Of a stretch of DNA of 64,000 nt, positions 37,122 to 46,313 are shown piece after piece. Numbering within the stretch: the stretch's first letter is position 1; every line of letters starts with the position of its first letter. The position numbers were made by a program, and so were the translations under genes. A model generated the notes under the pieces. It saw nothing but the letters and a program-made list of their open reading frames with translations. It did no database searches and was not told where the DNA came from. Origin of the DNA: an uncultured Granulosicoccaceae bacterium. GTDB lineage: Bacteria; Pseudomonadota; Gammaproteobacteria; CALCKW01. Location: contig CALCKW010000011.1 of assembly GCA_937965695.1 (NCBI GenBank), positions 1 to 64,000 of the forward strand, read 5' to 3'.

Positions 37122-37152
37122 GTTTTTTGCCAATCGAATCGCCACTGTTCGA

Positions 37153-38070
37153 TTATCGCTGAAATTTGTTATTCTCGTGCAGAGATAGGGCTTTAAAACA
37201 TAACACCAGTTGATCTGCTAGTGCTTTCACACGTCGCGGTTGTGCTCGACTTGGCGGGTATAGTATTTGTAGTGGGGTAGCAGCGGGGGCGAACTCTGTG
37301 AGTATTTCGATAAGCCTACCGTTTTGGATGTCTGACGCAACATCTAGTTTGGATTTTAATATTATACCGTGACCGGCGATGCCCCATTGGCGTGCTAGTG
37401 CACCGTGGTTGCAAACTCTATTTCCACTGACAGTGAGTGACTCGGGTTTTTCTTCTCTGGCAAAATGCCAAATATTGTCTAGCTGTTCCCCAAATCGCAT
37501 TACTAGACAATTGTGGTTTTTCAAATCCTTAGGGTCAGTGGGTGTGCCCCATTGCTCTAAATAGCTTGGGGATGCGCAAACAACACGTGGTATTTTTCCC
37601 AGCGGCCTGACCCGCAATGAGCTATCGGTTATTGATCCAAAGCGCAACGCGATATCAACGCCTTGCGACACGATATCTACGTATCCGTCCGATAACAGCA
37701 ATTCGACAGAGACGGTTGGGTGTTTGAGTAGAAAGCGATCTATCTCAGCGCTAAGGACAATTCGTCCGATATCGATTGGCGCGCTGATGCGGATGGGGCC
37801 GGAGAGGGTTTGTGCTCCCAGTCGAATTCGAGTTTCAAGGTCTTCGACTTCAGCCAAAACGTTTTTGGCCCCTTCAATTAAAGTGCGTCCTTCGTCTGTT
37901 AGGCTGATTGCCCGTGTTGTGCGGTTGAGAAGAACTACACCAAAGTGATTTTCTAAGGCGGCAAGCCGTTCCGACACTGTTGTAGAGGACAGGCCCAGCT
38001 CGCGGCCAGCCGCCGCGAGGCCTCCCTTTTCGACGATCTGTTGGAATAATGCGATATTATTGAGCAGCAT
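37153..38070 (-). CDS. LysR-family transcriptional regulator
   Basis: 305 residues from the ATG at 38070, which begins MLLNNIALFQQIVEKGGLAA as LysR proteins do; the frame continues 42 codons upstream but that part reads like intergenic DNA. Helix-turn-helix at residues 15-40 (AAAGRELGLSSTTVSERLAA), then a two-lobed effector domain with the CrgA/AphB-like pattern ISAPIDIGR, DIALRFGSI, CASPSYLEQWGTP. It is divergent from the ABM monooxygenase gene and likely controls it. Confidence 0.9.
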   Translation of the reverse strand: MLLNNIALFQQIVEKGGLAAAGRELGLSSTTVSERLAALENHFGVVLLNRTTRAISLTDEGRTLIEGAKNVLAEVEDLETRIRLGAQTLSGPIRISAPIDIGRIVLSAEIDRFLLKHPTVSVELLLSDGYVDIVSQGVDIALRFGSITDSSLRVRPLGKIPRVVCASPSYLEQWGTPTDPKDLKNHNCLVMRFGEQLDNIWHFAREEKPESLTVSGNRVCNHGALARQWGIAGHGIILKSKLDVASDIQNGRLIEILTEFAPAATPLQILYPPSRAQPRRVKALADQLVLCFKALSLHENNKFQR

Positions 38071-38167
38071 TGTACGAATAATCCGGATTGTTACTCCGTA
38101 TTTTATCTGTTTATCCGCATCAGGCAAGTGCCTATATTTATGGCTTACTAACCGAGGAGATACACAG
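38071..38167. promoter_or_regulatory. Shared LysR/ABM divergent promoter region
   Basis: 97 bases between two divergent starts. AATCCGGATT (38080-38089) is a perfect 10-base palindrome close to the LysR start, a candidate self-regulation site; GAGGAG at 38154-38159 is the ribosome binding site of the ABM gene. The operator assignment is inferred from position only. Confidence 0.4.
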
Positions 38168-38458
38168 ATGAGTAAATTGACGATTGTTGCCAACATTCAC
38201 GTGAACGCCGATAAGATAGATTTGGTCAAGGCTGAGTTGGAAAAATTGATCCCCATTACAAGAGCTGAAGCTGGATGTATTCAATATGACTTGCATCAGG
38301 ACAATGATAATCCTGCGCATTTCATGTTCTACGAGAATTGGGAATCCCGCGCACTGTGGCAGACGCACATGCAAGCGCCACATTTGGCCGCTTATATGCA
38401 GGCGACTGATGGTTCTGTTGCCGAGTTCACCCTCAATGAAATGAAGGTGGTTGCATAA
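38168..38458 (+). CDS. ABM-domain (YgiN-like) putative quinol monooxygenase
   Basis: 96 residues, the normal size. Typical features: SKLTIVANIHVNADKIDLVK, TRAEAGCIQYDLHQDNDNPA, FMFYENWESRALWQTHMQAP-type strand and helix order of a dimeric ferredoxin-like fold. Such enzymes oxidise quinols or protect against aldehydes and quinones without cofactor. Divergent from LysR and followed after 107 bases by a VOC gene. Confidence 0.9.
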   Translation: MSKLTIVANIHVNADKIDLVKAELEKLIPITRAEAGCIQYDLHQDNDNPAHFMFYENWESRALWQTHMQAPHLAAYMQATDGSVAEFTLNEMKVVA

Positions 38459-38565
38459 TTTTGTAGGGCTGCCAAGATTAGTGATTCTCGCTTGACTTGT
38501 TCTTCGTGCGGCCAAGTCTGTATAGGATTATTTAGACATTTTGCTAACTGGAGAATTTTTACGTT

Positions 38566-38946
38566 ATGCCCATTCATAAACTTGACCATGTCAATGTACG
38601 AACAACTCAGGTCGAAACGATGGCTCTCTGGTACAGCGAAGTCTTAGGTCTGCGCCGCGGCGAAAGGCCAGCATTTCCGGACGCCGGTGCGTGGATGTAC
38701 GCGGGTGAGACCGCCCACGTGCATCTCGTCGAAATAGAAGGGCAGCCTGGCGTAGGTGCAGAGGTGGCTTTGAAGCTAGAGCACTTCGCTTTTTCTGCAA
38801 CGGGTTTGGACGCGTTTGAAAAAAAACTGCATGCGCTGGATGTCACCTATAAGCGCAATGAGGTATCGGTGCTTAATCAGGTTCAGATTAACGTTTGGGA
38901 TCCGGACGGCAACCATATTCATGTCGATTTCCCCGCCGATGAATAA
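38566..38946 (+). CDS. VOC-family (glyoxalase-like) protein
   Basis: 126 residues with two beta-alpha-beta-beta-beta modules. His8 (KLDHVNVRT) and a C-terminal VWDPDGNHIHVDF with Glu/His positions fit metal-dependent VOC enzymes; HLVEIEG and LKLEHFAFS carry further candidate ligands. GGAGA precedes the ATG. It may be co-transcribed with the ABM gene; together with the LysR gene this suggests a small detoxification unit. Substrate unknown. Confidence 0.85.
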   Translation: MPIHKLDHVNVRTTQVETMALWYSEVLGLRRGERPAFPDAGAWMYAGETAHVHLVEIEGQPGVGAEVALKLEHFAFSATGLDAFEKKLHALDVTYKRNEVSVLNQVQINVWDPDGNHIHVDFPADE

Positions 38947-39002
38947 CAGTTAAGTTGAACTCAGCTCAATGTGCATACACAGAGAGCTTACAACTGTTGC
39001 CG

Positions 39003-40049
39003 TTACTTGTTCCAATCCAAAATAACTTTACCGCTGTTGCCACTTTTCATGGTGGCGAAGCCTTTAGCAAAATCATCGACATCAAACTGATGCGTAATCA
39101 CTGCACTGACGTCGAGGCCGCTCAAAAGCATGGCGATCATTTTGTACCAAGTTTCAAATATCTCTCGTCCGTAAACACCTTTTATTGTTAAAGCCTTAAA
39201 AACAATACGCGACCAATCAACGGGAGATTTTCCTGGTGGAATTCCGAGCAGGGCGATTCGCCCGCCCATCACCATGGATTCCACCATTTGATCTAACGCT
39301 TGCTGGTTGCCAGACATCTCCATGCCCACATCAAAACCTTGTGCTAGTTTCAGGCGGTGGATCACATCATTAAGGTCTTCTTTGGTGACGTTGACCGGCA
39401 CGACGTCGGCTACCTTCTCTGCTAGGGCGAGCCTGTCATCGTTGACATCCGTGATGACCACGTTGCGGGCGCCCGCGTGCCTTGCGACAGCAGCGGCCAT
39501 AATGCCGATGGGCCCTGCACCAGTAATCAATACATCTTCGCATAACAAATCGAACGATAACGCGGTGTGTACCGCGTTGCCGAGTGGGTCGAGTATGGCG
39601 CCAATGTCGTCGCTGATTTCATCCGGGAGTTGCACCACGTTGAATGCAGGCAGGCTCAGGTATTCAGCGAAAGCACCTTGCTCGTTGACACCGATTCCTC
39701 TTGTAGCTGGATCGAGGTGGAACCGCCCTGAGCGGCTCTGGCGGCTGTCTTTACCAATTAAGTGACCTTCACCTGAGCAACGTTGGCCAATTTTCAACCC
39801 GCTGACGTTTCGCCCTAATTCGACAATCTCTCCCGCAAATTCATGTCCCGTGATGAGGGGCACGGGCACTGTCTTTGCGGCCCATTCATCCCAGTTCCAT
39901 ATATGAATATCAGTACCGCAGATACCTGTTTTGTTGATTTTTATGAGAACGTCATCGGCGCCGATCTCTGGAACAGGGTGTGATTGCATCCAAAGGCCCG
40001 CCTCGGGCTTGGCTTTAACGAGGGCTTTCATTTGATTGCTGATACTCAT
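39003..40049 (-). CDS. tdh: L-threonine 3-dehydrogenase lacking the structural zinc cysteines
   Basis: 348 residues. NAD-dependent oxidation of L-threonine to 2-amino-3-ketobutyrate, cytoplasmic. Sequence tracks E. coli Tdh closely: [17 protein letters not shown] (Cys44), GHEF (His69, Glu70), [15 protein letters not shown] Rossmann loop, [12 protein letters not shown]. The catalytic zinc ligands are present, but the loop that in E. coli Tdh carries four cysteines for structural zinc has Gly99, Ser102, Ser105 and Asp113 instead. Its ATG overlaps the stop of kbl by four bases (ATGA), so the two are translated together. Confidence 0.95.
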   Translation of the reverse strand: MSISNQMKALVKAKPEAGLWMQSHPVPEIGADDVLIKINKTGICGTDIHIWNWDEWAAKTVPVPLITGHEFAGEIVELGRNVSGLKIGQRCSGEGHLIGKDSRQSRSGRFHLDPATRGIGVNEQGAFAEYLSLPAFNVVQLPDEISDDIGAILDPLGNAVHTALSFDLLCEDVLITGAGPIGIMAAAVARHAGARNVVITDVNDDRLALAEKVADVVPVNVTKEDLNDVIHRLKLAQGFDVGMEMSGNQQALDQMVESMVMGGRIALLGIPPGKSPVDWSRIVFKALTIKGVYGREIFETWYKMIAMLLSGLDVSAVITHQFDVDDFAKGFATMKSGNSGKVILDWNK

Positions 40050-41248
40050 GAGAGCACACCTGTTGTTCGTCCAGCCTTGGCAAATGCGTCGAGAGCTTGG
40101 TCAAGATCATCGCGGCTCAGCGCAGCATTCATCTGAGTGCGGATGCGTGCTTTACCTTTGGGAACAACAGGGAAGAAAAATCCAGAGACATAAACACCCA
40201 AGTCGAATAACTCGTTGGCCATCTGTTGGGACAAAGACGCATCACCCAGCATTACCGGGACAATGGGGTGTTCTCCGGGGAGGAGATCGAAGCCAAGGTG
40301 GTTTAAGCCATCACGCCAATAACGGGTGTTGTCGAAAAGATGGGTGCGCAAGTCGTCCCCGGCTTCGACTAAGTCGAGTGCAGCTAGCCCGGCCATCACC
40401 ACTGAGGGAGGTAAAGAGTTGGAGAAAAGATAAGGTCTTGCCCTCTGTCGAAGCAGGTCTATAACCGCCTGTGGGCCGGCAATATATCCGCCAATAGCTC
40501 CGCCCAATGCCTTGCCTAATGTGCCCGTCATGATGTCTACTTTCACGCCTTGGTGTGCGGGCATGCCGCGTCCTTGAGGGCCCATAAATCCAGTGGCGTG
40601 GCAGTCGTCGACCATCACGATAGCGTCGTATTTGTCGGCGAGATCTTTGACTTCTGGCAGCTTAGCCAGATAGCCATCCATCGAGAAAACACCGTCGGTG
40701 GCGATCATGATATGCCGTGCGCCTGCTTCACGCGCCGTCTTTAGTTGGGCTTCCAGATCTTCCATGTCGGAGTTGGTATATCGATAGCGCTGGGCTTTAC
40801 ACAGGCGAATACCATCGATAATGGACGCGTGGTTGAGCGCGTCTGAAATAATTGCATCCTCTGGTCCGAGCAGCGGTTCGAACAAGCCGCCGTTGGCATC
40901 AAAGCATGCGGCGAACAGAATTGAATCGTCCATGCCCAAAAACGATGCAATGCGCTGCTCTAGCTGTCGATGGATATCTTGGGTGCCACAGATAAATCTT
41001 ACCGAGGCCATGCCATAGCCCTGTGTATCGAAACTCCTTTTTGCGGCTTCGATCAAGGCGGGGTGGTCGGCTAGGCCTAGGTAGTTGTTTGCGCAGAGGT
41101 TGATGACGTTTTCTCGTGTTTTACCATCTTGGGAAACACTGATGCGATTCTTCTGAGCCGACGTAATCAAGCGCTCTTTTTTGAACAATCCATCTGACTC
41201 TATCTGAGCGAGGGTCTCTCGGGTGTGGTCGATAAACTGCTTAGTCAT
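40046..41248 (-). CDS. kbl: 2-amino-3-ketobutyrate CoA ligase (glycine C-acetyltransferase)
   Basis: 400 residues, standard length. PLP enzyme that cleaves 2-amino-3-ketobutyrate with CoA into glycine and acetyl-CoA. The PLP lysine lies in [14 protein letters not shown]; other family blocks are [46 protein letters not shown] and [17 protein letters not shown]. First gene of the kbl-tdh operon; upstream sits an XRE-cupin regulator on the same strand, 129 bases away. Confidence 0.97.
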   Translation of the reverse strand: MTKQFIDHTRETLAQIESDGLFKKERLITSAQKNRISVSQDGKTRENVINLCANNYLGLADHPALIEAAKRSFDTQGYGMASVRFICGTQDIHRQLEQRIASFLGMDDSILFAACFDANGGLFEPLLGPEDAIISDALNHASIIDGIRLCKAQRYRYTNSDMEDLEAQLKTAREAGARHIMIATDGVFSMDGYLAKLPEVKDLADKYDAIVMVDDCHATGFMGPQGRGMPAHQGVKVDIMTGTLGKALGGAIGGYIAGPQAVIDLLRQRARPYLFSNSLPPSVVMAGLAALDLVEAGDDLRTHLFDNTRYWRDGLNHLGFDLLPGEHPIVPVMLGDASLSQQMANELFDLGVYVSGFFFPVVPKGKARIRTQMNAALSRDDLDQALDAFAKAGRTTGVLS

Positions 41249-41377
41249 TGTCGGCTCCTGTTTATTGGATAATATTCCGATAAACAGGATATCGTCAACT
41301 ATTCTTTGAGAATTGTTTGGCTAGAAGGCAGGTGCACGGGTGCAGGTATGTTGGAACGGAGTAAATTTTTAAGGTCC

Positions 41378-41944
41378 CTAGTTGCTTTTGACGATCAGAA
41401 CAATTCGAGATTTTTTCTTGGCCCTTATTGAGTGCTCTTGATCTGCCTTGTAGCGAGCAGTGTCCCCTGCGTTTAATTCCGCGCTGTGCCCGTCAGAGGT
41501 GACAGTGATCGAACCGCTGTAAACAGTCAGATGTTCAATGCAGCCGCTTCGATGCGCCGAGCTGTCCAATAGGCCGTTTTTTTCAAAAGATATATCGTAA
41601 ACCTCTGTGTCGCCAACGTCCTCTGGCGCACTCAAAATACGAATAAGGAAGCCGTTCTCTTTACGATGAATCACGGGAATCTGACTTTCTCTTAACACTT
41701 CTATAAAGGGCTGTTCTTCCTGCTTCTCAGCATCCAGCAGCTCGGCGAAATCTACGTTGAGTGCGTTGGTGAGATTCCATAGGCTCGCAACAGTCGGGCT
41801 TGCTTCCTCGCGTTCAATTTGCGACAACATAGATCTTGAGACGCCAGAGAGCTTGGCCAGTGCTTCAAGGCTGAGTCCTTTTGAAGTGCGCTCATTTTTT
41901 AGGCGCATTGCCAACCGCTGGGTGATTTCGGCATTTGAGGGCAT
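41378..41944 (-). CDS. XRE-type regulator with C-terminal cupin
   Basis: 188 residues. Residues 9-65 are a helix-turn-helix (RLKNERTSKGLSLEALAKLS, SRSMLSQIEREEASPTVASL). Residues 105-185 form a cupin barrel (HRSGCIEHLTVYSGSITV, LNAGDTARYKADQEHSIRA). Proteins of this build control amino-acid or amine catabolic genes in response to a small ligand. Its place immediately upstream of kbl-tdh makes that operon the obvious target, though no operator was identified. Confidence 0.9.
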   Translation of the reverse strand: MPSNAEITQRLAMRLKNERTSKGLSLEALAKLSGVSRSMLSQIEREEASPTVASLWNLTNALNVDFAELLDAEKQEEQPFIEVLRESQIPVIHRKENGFLIRILSAPEDVGDTEVYDISFEKNGLLDSSAHRSGCIEHLTVYSGSITVTSDGHSAELNAGDTARYKADQEHSIRAKKKSRIVLIVKSN

Positions 41945-42227
41945 ATAAAATATTCTCCAACAAAGCAGGGAAGATGGCCTGAGTGACGAACCCTGTAAAA
42001 AGACATGTTAGCTCGGATTATGGTGAAATTGTTAGTACAAGAATAAACGGTATTTTATGAATAAAAAGAAAACAGAGTTTATCCGGTACTAATAGATGTT
42101 TTTTCTCCATCAGTCCTGGTGTCTCCCACTGAGTTGGTCAAGAGAGAAAGTTCAGGTTTTCACGCTTGCAATAAAATATGGGCTAGATAAAAAATGTATA
42201 AAGCACCATTAAGTGTGCGTTAAACGC

Positions 42228-43037
42228 TTAGGTACAGCGCGGATACAACATCGGAAATTCTGGGGCAACCAGTGGATCCCCGTGATTCAAGGTGACTTGA
42301 TCGAATGGCGGTGAGGTAACTAGGCCGGGTCTGCGTGCAAAGCGAATTTCATCACCGACTAGCCTGAGTGAAAACGCACGCCTTTGCGCGACGGCGCTGT
42401 TGTTGGCTGGTGCACCGTGCAGGGTTCGGTAATCGAAGGCGACGGCGTCACCGGGCGTCAAGTCCCAGCCGATAATATCGAACTCCTCTTTGTTGGCGTC
42501 AATGGCAGGGATTTCTTCAAGGCCATCATTTTGATTGAGCGGCTGGCCGTTGAAACGCTGAGGCCGGTAGCTCTTTCCCCACAGGTGCGAACCGGCAACA
42601 AATTCTAAGGTGCGTTCTCGCGGAACTTCATCTAAGGGAATCCATAGACTGACAGTCTTAGGCCCGTCCACACAGTAATAGGGCATGTCTTGATGCCACG
42701 GTGTGGCGACCCCTGTTTGTGCCTCTTTGACTAAAACGTGTTCATGAAAAAGCTGAACCTTTTCGCTGTCCATCAGTTCGGCTGCCAGTGCTGCGGCAGG
42801 CGAATTAAAGATAAAGTCACGGTATTCAGCAATACGTTGCCAACTGCAGTAATCGACAAAAAATTTTCCACCGCCTTCGTCGCCTTCATAAATCCTGGCA
42901 TCAGGGTTGGGGTTGGTCATGTTAGCGGTGACGCCTGCGCGCAGCGTGTCCACCCAATCCGAGAACAGACCCCGAATGACTGTGGCACCTGAAGTTTGGA
43001 ATTGATCAAGCGTTTGTTGCTCGAGTAGGCTTGTCAT
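42228..43037 (-). CDS. Phytanoyl-CoA dioxygenase (PhyH) family enzyme
   Basis: 269 residues from ATG 43037, which has GGGAG seven bases upstream; a GTG at 43079 would add 14 codons but has no ribosome binding site. Fe(II)/2-oxoglutarate oxygenase: the facial triad is His115 and Asp117 (ATPWHQDMPYY) and His207 (DYRTLHGAPANN). EFVAGSHLWG is also typical. Substrate is unknown; related bacterial enzymes hydroxylate small metabolites such as ectoine or amino acids. Neighbours are amino-acid genes. Confidence 0.85.
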   Translation of the reverse strand: MTSLLEQQTLDQFQTSGATVIRGLFSDWVDTLRAGVTANMTNPNPDARIYEGDEGGGKFFVDYCSWQRIAEYRDFIFNSPAAALAAELMDSEKVQLFHEHVLVKEAQTGVATPWHQDMPYYCVDGPKTVSLWIPLDEVPRERTLEFVAGSHLWGKSYRPQRFNGQPLNQNDGLEEIPAIDANKEEFDIIGWDLTPGDAVAFDYRTLHGAPANNSAVAQRRAFSLRLVGDEIRFARRPGLVTSPPFDQVTLNHGDPLVAPEFPMLYPRCT

Positions 43038-43300
43038 CACTTGCTCCCAGTCTTTCGATTGTGGATCGTTACTTTGCACTTTAGCGATATATAGGGAGTT
43101 TGAGAAGACAATTGTATCTTCAGTAGTGGTGAAGCCATCATCCTATACGTTCTGACAAAGTGCATTGCTCATGATGGCTCATAGATGTCGCTTCGAAACC
43201 TAAGGCCTTCGAGAAAAACGTAGATCTTCCGGAGATTTATCGTGTCCTCCTGTATTCTTAGATGTTTTCAATTTATGTTTAAATCGAGGAACTAGGAATC

Positions 43301-43648
43301 ATGTCTATTATCCGTAAATCTACAACACAAAAAGTCAGTAAGGTCGTTGTCCATAACGGCATCGTCTACCTGTCTGGGCAGGTTGCTGTGGATGTCAGCG
43401 AAGATGTTGTCGGTCAGACGAAGTCTACATTGGAGCGGGTTGAAAATTTCTTGGCGGAAGCTGGCACAGATAAGTCGAAAATACTATCTGCTTTGATTCA
43501 TCTTAAAGACAAAAAAGACGCTGCGACTTTCAATGAAATCTGGAACGCGTGGTTACCTGAGGGCTGTGCACCTGCACGGACCTGCGTACAGGCAGAAATG
43601 CTGCGGGATGTGGTTCTAGTGGAAGTGACCGTGGTCGCTGCTCTTTAG
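43301..43648 (+). CDS. RidA/YjgF-family protein
   Basis: 115 residues, slightly short of 125-130. RidA proteins deaminate reactive enamine/imine intermediates of amino-acid metabolism; the active-site Arg is in CAPARTCVQAEM and the hydrophobic start is HNGIVYLSGQVAVDV. The key arginine suggests an active deaminase of the Rid4-7 type. Its closeness to kbl-tdh and the PhyH gene fits amino-acid catabolism. ATG preceded by a GAGGA-type ribosome binding site. Confidence 0.9.
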   Translation: MSIIRKSTTQKVSKVVVHNGIVYLSGQVAVDVSEDVVGQTKSTLERVENFLAEAGTDKSKILSALIHLKDKKDAATFNEIWNAWLPEGCAPARTCVQAEMLRDVVLVEVTVVAAL

Positions 43649-43723
43649 TGCTTTGGAGAAAAGCTAGTGTCATAAATGCTGTTCTATGTGAGTTTGAGTA
43701 AATGACAAACATGACACTGGTAA

Positions 43724-43876
43724 GCTAACTGCCTGAGTTCAGGCGATAGCGCTATAAACGATGATCTGGGAGGGAATATAGCTTTCACTCCAGATGGTGG
43801 TGGACCGAAGACTTATGGCCTAGGCCGTAGATTTGTGATCGAGCCCGAATTTACGGGGGCGTGGGAAATAACCTAA
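43724..43876 (+). pseudogene. Possible relic of a TonB-dependent receptor C-terminus
   Basis: An open stretch between stops reads NIAFTPDGGGPKTYGLGRRF followed by ten more residues. TPG-PRTYGL-LRYRF is the usual last strand of TonB-dependent receptors, so this resembles a leftover 3' end with extra codons. No start or upstream half is present, and a GGGGTCA repeat (43906) follows. Weak call. The 302-base gap 43649-43950 otherwise holds nothing recognised. Confidence 0.25.
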
Positions 43877-43950
43877 GCTGTTAAAAAATTTGATATCAAG
43901 GTTAAGGGGTCACGTCTGAGAAGGCCTGTTTAACCCATTTATCAAATGGG

Positions 43951-44388
43951 CTATTTTGCCGTTTTTTTAATCAAAGCCTCAAAACACGCCAAGGTTTCTT
44001 CACTGACATGATGCTCCACACCCTCAGCGTCCAGCTCCGCAGTTTGCTCTGATACGCCTATTGCGCGTAAAAAGTTGTAGACCAACTGGTGGCGCTCTCT
44101 TGATGCGACCGCCATGGCTTTGCCTTGATCGGTGAGAAAGATTGACCGGTAGGGGGCGGCATTGAGGTAGCCTTCGCGCTGTAGGCGCTTGACCGTTTTG
44201 TTGACGGTGGCGGCGCTTACGCCCAGTCGTTCCGCAAGGTCTACCGCACGGGCTTCTCCTTTTTCTTCAATCAGGTCGTCGACCAGTTCTACGTAGTCTT
44301 CGGCGACTTCTGTTTGGTGAGCCAGCCGCACATGGTTGAAGGCGGCGGCTTGGTCAGCGACCGAGCGCAGGTTTTTGGCTTTTTCCAT
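43951..44388 (-). CDS. mntR: DtxR-family manganese regulator MntR
   Basis: 145 residues from the ATG at 44388 (the frame extends 30 codons upstream but MntR length and sequence favour this start). Winged-helix DNA-binding domain (AVDLAERLGVSAATVNKTVK, RLQREGYL) then a metal-sensing dimerisation helix with ERHQLVYNFLRAIGV and DAEGVEHHVSEETL carrying His and Glu ligands. Divergent from sitABCD, with an MntR-box in between. With Mn2+ bound it should repress the transporter. Confidence 0.9.
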   Translation of the reverse strand: MEKAKNLRSVADQAAAFNHVRLAHQTEVAEDYVELVDDLIEEKGEARAVDLAERLGVSAATVNKTVKRLQREGYLNAAPYRSIFLTDQGKAMAVASRERHQLVYNFLRAIGVSEQTAELDAEGVEHHVSEETLACFEALIKKTAK

Positions 44389-44464
44389 GACAATCGATGT
44401 TCCGGGGCCCAATCGTGAATTTTGTCCATTGTATCCTATTTGGTTCAAATGTTCCCTATTGCTT

Positions 44465-44488
44465 AAAAAGATAGCCAAGGCTAAACTT
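44465..44488. promoter_or_regulatory. MntR operator
   Basis: AAAGATAGCCAAGGCTAAAC with core TAGCCAAGGCTA (44472-44483). It has the TAGC-N4-GCTA pattern of enterobacterial MntR boxes and lies between mntR and sitA, 45 bases before the sitA start. Dyad arms TAGCC/GGCTA are perfect. Confidence 0.75.
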
Positions 44489-44532
44489 TAGGGTGTTGGC
44501 GAAATGCCATTCTCAGATCTACTAGGTTCTTC

Positions 44533-45450
44533 ATGATTAAGCTGCAATTTGTCACTCGATCCGTCAGTACGTTATTGCTAAGCCTGTTTATGCTCAATAT
44601 CGGTCAAGCGCAGGCACGCCCGTTTAAAGTGGTGACAACATTTACGGTTATCGCGGATATGACTCGTGAGGTGGCGGGTGATGCTGCTGAGGTTGTGTCG
44701 ATCACCAAACCCGGTGCGGAGATTCACAACTACAAGCCTTCGCCCAGAGATCTGATTCGTGCGCAAAAATCTGATCTCATCTTGTGGAACGGTTTAAACC
44801 TAGAGTTGTGGTTTGAACGGTTTTTTGAAGAGCTGAGAGGTGTACCTGAGGCCACGGTAAGTGACGGTATAGAACCGATGGGTATTGGTGATGGGCCCTA
44901 CTTGGGCAAGCCTAATCCACACGCGTGGATGTCATTTGATGATGCCCTGATATATGTCGAGAATATCCGTGCTGCTTTGGTTGAGCACGACCCTGAGAAC
45001 GCGGATACCTACAACAAGAACGCTGCGCGTTACAGCGATGAGATAAAAACACTTAAACAACCCATCGTCACGGCGCTTCAGCAGGTGCCTGAACAGCGGC
45101 GTTGGTTGGTTAGCAGCGAAGGTGCTTTTAGTTATTTAGCGCGCGATCTTGGCTTGAAGGAGCTTTATCTTTGGCCCATCAACGCAGATGCTACCGGCAC
45201 GCCCCAGCAAGTGCGCAAAGTCATCGACACCATACGTTCAGAGAACATCTCGGTCATCTTTAGTGAAAGTACCGTATCTGATCGGCCGGCGAAGCAAGTC
45301 GCGCGTGAGACGGATATTCACTACGGTGGTGTATTGTACGTGGATTCGTTGTCACCGGCAGACGGCCCTGTGCCCCATTATTTGGATTTGCTGCGTGTAA
45401 CGTCCGAAACAATTGTTGATGGGCTGACCACACACGGTATTGCCCAGTGA
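44533..45450 (+). CDS. sitA: Manganese/iron ABC transporter substrate-binding protein
   Basis: 305 residues. Signal peptide to about residue 28 (IGQAQA). Cluster A-I binding protein (SitA/MntC/PsaA type): metal ligands His65 ([11 protein letters not shown]), His129 (NPHAWMS), Glu195 (SSEGAF) and Asp270 (YVDSLSP), the HHED set of Mn/Fe binders as opposed to HHHD zinc binders. Periplasmic. First gene of a four-gene operon with overlapping starts and stops; MntR-box upstream. Confidence 0.92.
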   Translation: MIKLQFVTRSVSTLLLSLFMLNIGQAQARPFKVVTTFTVIADMTREVAGDAAEVVSITKPGAEIHNYKPSPRDLIRAQKSDLILWNGLNLELWFERFFEELRGVPEATVSDGIEPMGIGDGPYLGKPNPHAWMSFDDALIYVENIRAALVEHDPENADTYNKNAARYSDEIKTLKQPIVTALQQVPEQRRWLVSSEGAFSYLARDLGLKELYLWPINADATGTPQQVRKVIDTIRSENISVIFSESTVSDRPAKQVARETDIHYGGVLYVDSLSPADGPVPHYLDLLRVTSETIVDGLTTHGIAQ

Positions 45451-46313
45451 CTAACTCAGTTGCTTTGTCGGCCACTGACTTGAGCGTTACTTATCGCAAT
45501 GGTCACGTTGCACTGAGTGATGCAAGTTTCGAAATTCCCAAAGGCACTATTTGTGGATTAGTTGGTGTCAACGGGGCAGGTAAGTCGACGTTGTTTAAAG
45601 CGATTATGGGGTTCGCTCCCGTTTCAAAAGGCTCTGTTTCGGTCTACGGTCAAACGGTGCGGCAAGCATTAAAGCAAAACATGATCGCCTATGTGCCGCA
45701 AAACGAGGATGTCGATTGGGATTTCCCGGTGCTCGTCGAAGATGTGGTGATGATGGGGCGGTATGGCCATATGGGTTTGCTGCGTAGACCTAGGGCCGTC
45801 GATCGAGAAACTGTGGATGAAGCATTGTCCAGGGTTGGCTTAACGGAGTACCGCGAACGACAAATTGGCGAACTGTCGGGTGGACAGAAAAAGCGCGTAT
45901 TTTTGGCGCGTGCATTGGCACAAAACAGTCAACTCATACTACTGGACGAACCGTTCACCGGCGTAGACGTACAAACCGAAGACCGAATTGTCACCTTGAT
46001 GCGCGAGCTACGCGACGAGGGCAGGGTCATGTTAGTCTCGACCCATAATTTGGGTTCAGTGCCTGATTTTTGTGGGCAAGTGGTGTTAGTCAATCGAACG
46101 GTTTTAGCGGCCGGCCCAACCAAAGATGTATTTACGCAGGCCAACCTAGAGAAAGCTTTTGGTGGGGTTTTGCGGCACTTTGTACTGGGTGGCAGCGATT
46201 TGCACGACGACGAGGATGAACGACGCGTGACCGTCATTACCGATGATGAACGCCCGGTGGTGTTCTACGGCGGCGAAGAAGAACAGTCTCCCAAAGGCAC
46301 CAGTGATGGGTGA
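45447..46313 (+). CDS. sitB: Manganese/iron ABC transporter ATP-binding protein
   Basis: 288 residues. Walker [13 protein letters not shown], signature [15 protein letters not shown], Walker [14 protein letters not shown]-loop [11 protein letters not shown] start overlapping the sitA stop by four bases (GTGA). The C-terminal 35 residues are acidic (DDEDERR) and extend past the usual end. Powers the SitC/SitD permeases at the inner membrane. Confidence 0.93.
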   Translation: MTNSVALSATDLSVTYRNGHVALSDASFEIPKGTICGLVGVNGAGKSTLFKAIMGFAPVSKGSVSVYGQTVRQALKQNMIAYVPQNEDVDWDFPVLVEDVVMMGRYGHMGLLRRPRAVDRETVDEALSRVGLTEYRERQIGELSGGQKKRVFLARALAQNSQLILLDEPFTGVDVQTEDRIVTLMRELRDEGRVMLVSTHNLGSVPDFCGQVVLVNRTVLAAGPTKDVFTQANLEKAFGGVLRHFVLGGSDLHDDEDERRVTVITDDERPVVFYGGEEEQSPKGTSDG

